Source of the DNA: Oxytricha trifallax
Taxonomy: Eukaryota > Ciliophora > Spirotrichea > Sporadotrichida > Oxytrichidae
DNA length: 64,000 bases
Assembly: GCA_000711775.1 (NCBI GenBank)
Contig: ARYC01001127.1
Location: 1 to 64,000, forward strand
Reading direction: 5' to 3'
Of the stretch, positions 57,290 through 64,000 are shown piece after piece. A model generated the notes under the pieces. That model did no database searches. It was not told the DNA's origin and saw only the letters and a program-made list of their open reading frames with translations. A program made the position numbers and the translations under genes. How positions within the stretch are numbered: position 1 is the first letter of the stretch; every line of letters begins with the position of its first letter.

Positions 57290-57350
57290 TGTTATGTAAG
57301 GCAATCGAGAAATATTGCCGAACTTTTCTCGTTTGCCTTACATTTTATAT
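57290..57350. repeat. Short near-perfect hairpin
   Basis: TGTAAGGCAATCGAGAAA at about 57295 is matched by TTTCTCGTTTGCCTTACA at about 57329, with a loop of about 16 bp. Alone in AT-rich DNA; may be a tiny MITE or a terminator-like structure just after the coding patch at 57.1 kb. Confidence 0.6.
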
Positions 57351-59505
57351 ATTAGTTATATTATTTTATTATTTCTAAAAAATATATATATAAATTATCT
57401 CTTGCTTATATTAATTATACCAGTTGTAATATTAAAAGTGAATAAATGATAGTTCATTTTAAGATAAAAGTTCATTGGTTTTATTTTTTAATTTATTAAA
57501 TAAACTTTCTCATGCATTACTCTTATTTAACGATAGAAATTTAAAGATTAAGCTATTATTATAATAGCAATTATAGCCTATTAATTAAAATAAATTATAT
57601 CAAAAATGTTTAAACCTTTTGAGAAAATGCACTTTAGCTTACTCAATACATATAAAATATTAATAATGAGTAAGTCATAGATTACTAACTTGACTCTATC
57701 AAAATCAAATAACCTAATTAATCAAAAATAGTGGATAATACAATATGTTAGTAAAACTAAAGTTATTTCTTAAATTTTAATAAAGAAATCATTTACATCT
57801 TCAATTTGCTTCATGTTTTTATTAAAAATCTATATATTTCTTCTTCATTTCTTCACGCTATATTAATTATAATAGTCACCTATTTTTTTGAAAATCTTAC
57901 CAAATGCTTTAGGAAATTAAATTTAGCTAAACTAAATATTAAATAATTTACGGTCATAACTTTATAAAAATATTTTCAATTTAAAATTAATATATTGTTT
58001 TTTTAATTTTAATACATTTTTATGATATTAATTGATGATTAAATATTTGATATGATATTAAATTTAATAAGTTTAAAACTCATTCTTTGACAATTGATTC
58101 GGAAAACAATTATATCTATGTGACTGGTGCGATAGTTTCACATGATATTTATAAATATCGTGACATTGAATACCTAGTATAAGGCAAAGGACTACTCTAT
58201 CAAACTTGGGAGGAGTTTAAAAAAATAACAAAGTTATATTAAATTTAATATTTATAATTTATACTTCAATTAAACTTTGATATTATATTTAAAATAGCAT
58301 TTAATTTTCATTCCCTGACGGTTAAAAAGATCGTCGCCTTTTTTACTGCATGTTTGAGTGTTTTATTTGTACATATTATGCATTTTAATTAAAATTTTAT
58401 ATGCAACTAAATTTCAAAAATTAATTACAAACACTTCAAATTTAGCATAATTAAGGATTCAGATATAGATAGAATCTACTTAAATCTAAATAGAATTAAC
58501 GAATTATATAAGGAATTTTTATTACTCCTCTAAATAATAATTAGTAAATGATATATTATTTTATATGAACTATTAGGGTGCTTAATAATTTTCTTTTGTA
58601 AACGTATATTATTAAGTTCAATTGTCAAAAAAAATTTAATTATTTTTGACTCTATAATCGTGTATTATGACTTTTTGTGTATCTAAATTTGATAATTTGA
58701 TTAGGCATGTAAATTATATCAAAATATTATATATATAAAAAAGTTTTCTTAAAAATCAATATAAGGCCAATAATTTTTGAATTAGCTGATTATCTAATTT
58801 TAATAAAAATTCAATATATACAAAGCTAAATTTACATATATACTATGAAACTTTTTGATATTTTATTTTTATTTTTCACAAATGGTAATTGATATATCTA
58901 TGATGTTGAAAAGAAATAAATTAAAATTATCATACTAAACTGTTTCATATTAAAAACAAATCTATCATTTATTAATTTATATAATAATCAAATATTTTGA
59001 CACTAATATTTACTATTTACACAATTTATTATAGATTTAAAATAATTATAATAATAGAAAATTCCCTTTTTTAATTTATTTTGTATGATTTATAATTAAA
59101 TTAAATAAATTTCGATTCATAAACCTTTCAATGCAAAATAATTAAATTTAATTTTTTGAAAATATATAATTTTACTATAAAATGGTGTTAAAAATTAAGG
59201 AATATTAAATACATTTTTTTATTCTCGCATTAATTATGCCTAAGCTTTTATATAAAAATACGATATGGATCTGAATTTGATATATTCAAGAGGCTATATA
59301 GGGTATATTTTCAAGTAAGTCTTTAATTATACTCAAGATACATATATTAATATTTATTTTTTTAATGTTATATTACTTAACAAATTTAATTAATTTATAA
59401 AAGACACATCATCAACTTATCATTCAAAACCCCAAAACCACTTAATGAGGTTTATAATGGATTTGATTTTTAGGGAATTTGTTAGGGGTTGGGGTTATTA
59501 ATTAA

Positions 59506-60570
59506 ATGCGAGATTAAAATAAATACCTTTTGGGGTCTATTTATGATGAAGAGTATATAGATTTAGTGTTTAAACTGCGTTATGGATGTGATTTATACAG
59601 TGATTAAGTCAAACCAGTACTGAACTATAAGTTTATTCCACTGCTCTTAAAGCGAAGTCCATCAACTGTTCGCTCTCACTGCTTGAAAGCTGTGTAATTA
59701 AAGCAATAATAGCTGAATTCTTAGCCTAAGAGTAATTCAAAGTTTTTATAGAAGCATATTGACTATCTTATCCATGAAAATACCTTGAAGTATAGGGCTC
59801 ACTTCTCTCTCGACTAACAAGCAAAATGTTTCACCGCCAATTCCCTGAGTTGAAGATCTTATCATGGTCTGTTGCTAACATTTTAAACAAAATTGAATCA
59901 CTTACAAAGGTGTGAATCGCATCAAGAGAGTGATTGATTTCACTCTGCTATTTTACAACAACAACAACTCAAATTATTTTTATAATTAAATGCAGAGAGC
60001 TCAATAGAATAATATTAAGTTTATTCATGCTGACGAGGCTGTGTTTATCTTCAACACTTTCATCTAGAAGTCTTGGTATAAGAGGTAATATAGAACTGTA
60101 TGATTAAAAAGTCAAGGTACTAACAATGGTAATTCTTGGAGGTATTTGTGAGGATGCTGGTTAGAAACTTATGTTATTCATCTTCGCTCTATTAAGACAG
60201 AGCAGTATATTAATTTCTTAGAGCAGCTGAGAGAGAAGTACCCTGAATAAGAAATTATACTATTCGTTGATAATGTTTCTGTTCATAAGACTAAAGAAAC
60301 AAGGAAGAGTTATGAACAACTTAGAATAACGCCATTGTTCAACACACCTTACAGTTCATAGTTTAATGGGATTGAGTTCTACTGAGGTATATTAAAAGGT
60401 CATTACAAGAGGTTGCTTCTATACCACTTGATGCATGACCTACCTATCGATACAGTAGACTTTATTAAAAGTTCAACAAATAGAGTAGATAATTAGTTGG
60501 CTTAAAAGTGTGCAAAAGAAGGGAGAGTGAATGTATACAAATAGGTTTAAAGTTAAATTAATGAATATAT
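59506..60570 (+). CDS. TBE transposase, broken copy
   Basis: ATG at 59506 in frame with MRDQNKYLLGSIYDEEYIDL and LRYGCDLYSDQVKPVLNYKF; the frame runs about 115 codons to a TGA near 59852, then continues in other frames. The C-terminal part (about 60330-60400) keeps the TPYSS.FNGIEFY-like stretch seen in the sister copies. Family and role as for the copy at 46.6 kb; not functional as read. Confidence 0.72.
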
Positions 60571-60589
60571 AAGTCACACTTAAAATTCT

Positions 60590-61360
60590 TTCGTTGGAGC
60601 TGGCTTCTCTTTCTTTTCTTTCTCCTGTTACCCCCCCCTTCTTAGGTCTCTTCTCCAACTGCCAGCTCCAGCATCTATGTTCATTTACTCTGGAGGCTAA
60701 ATATTTTAATAAAGTCTCTTGCTAACTTCATACTTAGTCTGCGACTTTCGCTCTCTGTAAAGCCTGCTCTATTCCTTCAACAAGAAGATGCCAGTACCAG
60801 ATTCTCTAAAGAGTTAAACTACAAATCTTACTTGGAAAATAATGGTGCTTCTGCAACTTTTATAGCCAGCTCTCACTTATTTTGATCCCTTGTTTGTCCT
60901 TATCTTCTGAAGAGATGCTGTACCTTTACTTATGAGATTCTTGAATAATTTCTTACAAGAAATCACCATTAATTGTTGCATATATACCAAAGAAATATTT
61001 TCTTTCATGTAGTTTATTTGACAACTACTTCTTAGTAGGCAGTTACCGTGAAACATCTGGATCATTCATAGCATCATTATAAAAGCTAGTCATTGAGATT
61101 TCTGGATAGTTTGGAATCTCCGCAAACTTTACATCTTAAGTTTTCAATGCTTTCTTTTCTTCGCAAAGTATTGCTCTTAGAAATAAAATTTTAGTACCTT
61201 CCATCGTTGGCAGGAACAAACCAACTACATAACCAAGATAAGTTACTATGAGTTCCTTACCTTGTTGCACTAGGTAGCGATGGAAATACTCCTTGCTTCT
61301 AATACTTTGAATCAATTCTTGTGTTAGCATTATTTTCATTGCATCATTCATTGACTCCAT
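60590..61360 (-). pseudogene. TBE ~22-kDa ORF, broken
   Basis: Starts MESMNDAMKIMLTQELIQSI at 61360 and keeps YFHRYLVQQGKELIVTYLGY, then shifts frame relative to the family. Downstream parts match the copies at 45.8 kb and 1-605. Confidence 0.65.
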
Positions 61361-61564
61361 CTTGTTTACAGATATAAGAAATGATATTCAACTTTAAGTT
61401 TATTGATTTCAATTATATACCTGTGTAAAACTTACTATTAAATATGGGCCTTCTATAGGAGGTCAACATCTAAGAATGATAAGAAGAAGGTTTTGAGAAC
61501 TGGTTTCAAACTTGAGAGATTAATATCAATTTCTACTGTTATAGTTCCATATTTTTTAATTTAA

Positions 61565-61735
61565 ATTGGTACGTACTTAATTAGGAGCAGCTCCTAAAAT
61601 GCTAGTACTTAATTAGGAGCTTTAATTAATGCTTGTACTTAATTAGGAGCACCCTAATTTTAATCATAATATCACAAAATACCTCCTAAAACAGTACGTA
61701 CTTAATTAGATGCACCTCCTAAATCGGTACATACA
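61565..61735. promoter_or_regulatory. Array of GTACTTAATTAGGAGC repeats between divergent TBE genes
   Basis: Four or more copies of a GTACTTAATTAGGAGC-type word, some preceded by GTAC, alternate with inverted CTCCTAA. It lies between the starts of the 22-kDa and zinc-finger/kinase genes. The sister TBE has a less regular version at 45455-45600. A shared promoter, or a binding site for the element's own zinc-finger protein, is a reasonable inference. Confidence 0.5.
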
Positions 61736-61757
61736 ATAATTAACTTATTATTGAAAG

Positions 61758-63746
61758 TTAAAATAGTTACTTTCTCACCCAGATTTTGAGCTGTTAGAAA
61801 TAATATTTCTTCTCAATACTCTAAAATCTTTCCTTGAAACTTTTAGCCTAGCAAAGCTCTCAGATATAGAGGCAGTTATATAATTTTAAATTCAAATTTA
61901 AATATGAGCGCTAACATTTTAAGAAAAACAACAGCACTTCCATCAAACTAAATGAGACTTACCTTTGGCAGCAATAAAAAGTGTGATAGCTGTTAGATGA
62001 ACTCTCATAAGGAACTACCAGAGCTATTATTGAGGTCTCTGTTATTAAAATAGAAATTAAAAATAGAAAATAAATGGCAAACAAGTGTGTGGGAGACAGA
62101 GAGGAGAGAAAGGTATTAATGAAATTCCTATACAAACTGAAGAAGTTGAAGTTGATTTTTGTGAGCTATGTGAGAGAGATTTTGTTCATAAATCAAGCTG
62201 GTACAAATATAAGAAGGAGCATAGAGTAGCCAAGCCCATTGTATACTTAAAGCATGATAAAATAGATGGAAAGTATGACGGCTTTGAGCGCCATGAGCAA
62301 TACTCTCATACAAGAGACTTGAAGAAGCATCTATTAAAAGCTCACAAGAAAGATATAGAAGTTGAGAATAATGAAGTTGAGCTGAAGCTTCTCAACAAAA
62401 GAAAAGCGAGGGAATATTCTAAAATCGTAGTGCCTGAATAAGCTAGAGGGTTAGAGTACGTTAAGAAGGCACGAAACCAACTGACCTCTGAAATAACAAA
62501 AATTATGATCAAGATTCAATACAAGAAAATATCGGTCCTTGCTTAAATTACTCTAGATACTTCTCTTTAAAGCTACCTTATAATAGAAGACTATTTTATA
62601 AGAAAGTTATCAATGATCATCAATACGCATACAAGGTGTATCCCTTCAACTATCTCTTAAGTGATGATAAATATTAGATGGAGTTTACAAATGAGTATCA
62701 AGTACTCACTCAAGCAAAGTTTAAAGAGTGTAGTTACTTAATCAAGCTAGATGCTGTTCTCCTTGCCAAGGATCATGTTGCTTTCAGACTTCCACTCTAT
62801 GAAATGACCCTAAGAGATTTCATAACAGATCAAAGGAATCATAAGTAACTTGGATAAATAGCAACTCAGACCGTATAAGGTATTAAAGAGCTTCATAAGT
62901 TAGGGTTTGTTCACAGAGATTTGAAGCCAGAAAATATAATGATAAACTTCTCACCTGTAATAGTAGCAATAATCGAATTCAACAGAGCCTAAAGAGTGGA
63001 AGTATCAAGGCTTGGAACTGTAATGGGAACGCAAGGGTACTATCCACGAAAGAGAAGACTGGAGAGATGGAGACTTTTAGTGGGATGTGTGGGCTTTAGC
63101 AGCAATAATATTGCAGGAATACATTTGATTTGGGAAAATGAATTAAAATTAAATTAATTAAATATTAAAATCATAGCAGTTATGAAATCCAAAGAGACTC
63201 AAAATTAAAATCTGAGTCGATTCCATGGTAGATCCCGCAATTTAAGCTTGACTTTATTATTGTCAGTATTCCTGAATCATCCTAAGAAGCGAGATATTTT
63301 GATTTTGAGCTAACTCAAAAAATTAGTAAAAAGGGTTTTTCTCGCTTGGGTGATGAGATATATTCATTATAGCAATAACAACCACCGTCTCATTTTTAAT
63401 GCGCTATCCAAAGAGTATAATATTGTTAGGGTTTGGAGACATTTTCCAAAAATATAACTGAAGGTAATTAATAATTAATTAATTTTAATTTTAATTCATT
63501 TTCCCAAATCGAATGTATTCCTACAATAATAGAGTGCGATATGCCTCGCAATGAATACTACTCTACAAGATGCGAGAAGGATGCTAAACAAAGAATAAAG
63601 CAATTTATTGACAAAACAAGAGTATCTCAATCAATAAAACAAATGGCAGAGTAAATAATAATTAAACCAAACTCAAGATCAGACATATCAATAGAGTAGA
63701 TAGAGTTGTGGTTAAGTAAGATAAACTTCAGACCTCTCCCACATGA
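61758..63746 (+). pseudogene. TBE zinc-finger/kinase gene interrupted by a MITE
   Basis: The region corresponding to the family start at 61758 has ATA for ATG. The fingers are clear (DFCELCERDFVHKSSWYKY at about 62155-62210; HTRDLKKHLLKAHKKD at about 62305), as is the kinase core (FVHRDLKPENIMINF near 62905), with EFN where the sister has DFN. At 63111-63526 a 416-bp MITE splits the kinase lobe; the reading resumes after it and ends in TGA at 63744-63746. Several other frame breaks. Not functional as read. Confidence 0.75.
63111..63526. mobile_element. 416-bp MITE with TA duplication, nested in a TBE
   Basis: Inverted termini TTGCAGGAATACATTTGATT and TTGTAGGAATACATTCGATT, continuing through GGGAAAATGAATTAAAATTA. 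TA at 63109-63110 and 63527-63528. The sister TBE near 44.08 kb has the uninterrupted site with one TA, which proves insertion. TA targets and short inverted ends point to the Tc1/mariner superfamily; non-coding, hence non-autonomous. Confidence 0.93.
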
Positions 63747-63890
63747 TCCAAAAGTGCATTTTTAGTGATTAAATTAAATATATTTACTATAAATTTCACA
63801 TTAAAACCTATCAATAACCCCAACCCCAAACAAATTCCCTACAAATCAAAGCACTTATAAACCTCATTAAGGGGTTTTGGGGTTTTGATT

Positions 63891-64000
63891 ATTAAATATT
63901 ATTTTTTAGTCTAGTATTAATTATGCCTAAGCTTTTTTATAAAAATACGATATAGATATAATTATACTTAAGATACATATATTGATATTTATTATTTTAA
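63891..64000. repeat. Germline AT-rich repeat family, further copy (runs off window)
   Basis: Contains CCTAAGCTTTTTTATAAAAA and ATACGATAT as at 21.05 and 59.24 kb, then AAGATACATATATT.ATATTTATT as at 59.33 kb. Cut by the window edge. Confidence 0.65.

Larger units (their letters stand above)
55080..59424. repeat. Germline-limited AT-rich repeat family, copy B
   Basis: It shares ordered landmarks with copy A (16.5-21.3 kb) from about 55.09 to 59.40 kb. It lacks the fold-back elements found in copy A but has about 2 kb of its own near 56.1-58.0 kb. A TBE enters at 59425. Similarity resumes right of that TBE (from about 63920) with the CCTAAGCTTTT...ATACGATAT part, which is also present left of it (59.24 kb), so a further, partly duplicated unit follows. 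Confidence 0.72.
59425..63887. mobile_element. TBE-family transposon, 4,463 bp including a nested MITE
   Basis: The left end is CAAAACCCCAAAACCAC, the right end GGGGTTTTGGGGTTTTG at 63871-63887; ATT is duplicated at 59422-59424 and 63888-63890. The inverted repeats match those of the TBE at 43.7 kb. Gene order in this orientation: transposase (plus), 22-kDa (minus), zinc-finger/kinase (plus). Subtracting the 416-bp MITE and its TA duplication leaves 4,045 bp, close to the 4,008 bp of its sister. Its genes are more broken than those of the 43.7-kb copy. Confidence 0.95.

Noticed and set aside
1-64000. CRISPR arrays, bacterial operons, tRNA or rRNA genes
   Set aside because: None seen; coding features and genetic code are ciliate, and I found no cloverleaf or rRNA motif on reading both strands.

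Overview
This window looks like germline (micronuclear) DNA of a spirotrich ciliate of the Oxytricha/Sterkiella/Stylonychia kind. Three lines of evidence agree. (1) TAA and TAG are read as Gln throughout a recognisable dynein heavy chain gene, with TGA the likely stop. (2) Coding DNA is cut into short segments (MDSs) by AT-rich inserts (IESs) bounded by 2-9 bp direct repeats (pointers); keeping one pointer copy restores the reading frame. (3) Several ~4 kb transposons end in two C4A4/G4T4 telomere-like repeats and sit between 3-bp ATT duplications, the hallmark of Oxytricha TBE (telomere-bearing element) transposons.

Layout. 1-1818: right part of a TBE cut by the window edge. 1819-15752 (minus strand): an axonemal dynein heavy chain gene with its MDSs in linear order and one orientation, two introns and about 27 short inserts; the TBE interrupts it in coding sequence, and the AAA6/C-terminal part must lie left of the window. 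15.8-30.9 kb: very AT-rich DNA with no genes seen, holding at least five long inverted-repeat (fold-back/MITE-like) elements and one copy of a several-kb degenerate repeat. 30925-35716: an old TBE with a block of unrelated, partly coding DNA and a GC-rich island inside it. 36.2-37.3 kb: a broken, unrecognised coding region. 37.3-43.5 kb: AT-rich, no genes seen. 43.5-47.9 kb: a small 71-codon host gene whose single IES contains a nearly whole TBE. 49.2-57.2 kb: scattered coding segments, including a 206-codon gene in three MDSs with two IESs. 55.1-59.4 kb: a second copy of the large AT-rich repeat, entered by another TBE (59425-63887) that itself carries a 416-bp MITE.

How it fits together. 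Each TBE codes for a Tc1/mariner-like DDE transposase, a ~22-kDa protein of unknown function, and a protein joining C2H2-type zinc fingers to a protein-kinase domain. In this group of ciliates TBE transposases are known to take part in the developmental removal of germline DNA. The window shows the substrates (IES, TBE, fold-back elements) beside the genes that must be reassembled: one TBE lies in a coding segment (dynein), one inside an IES (71-codon gene), and one in repeat DNA.
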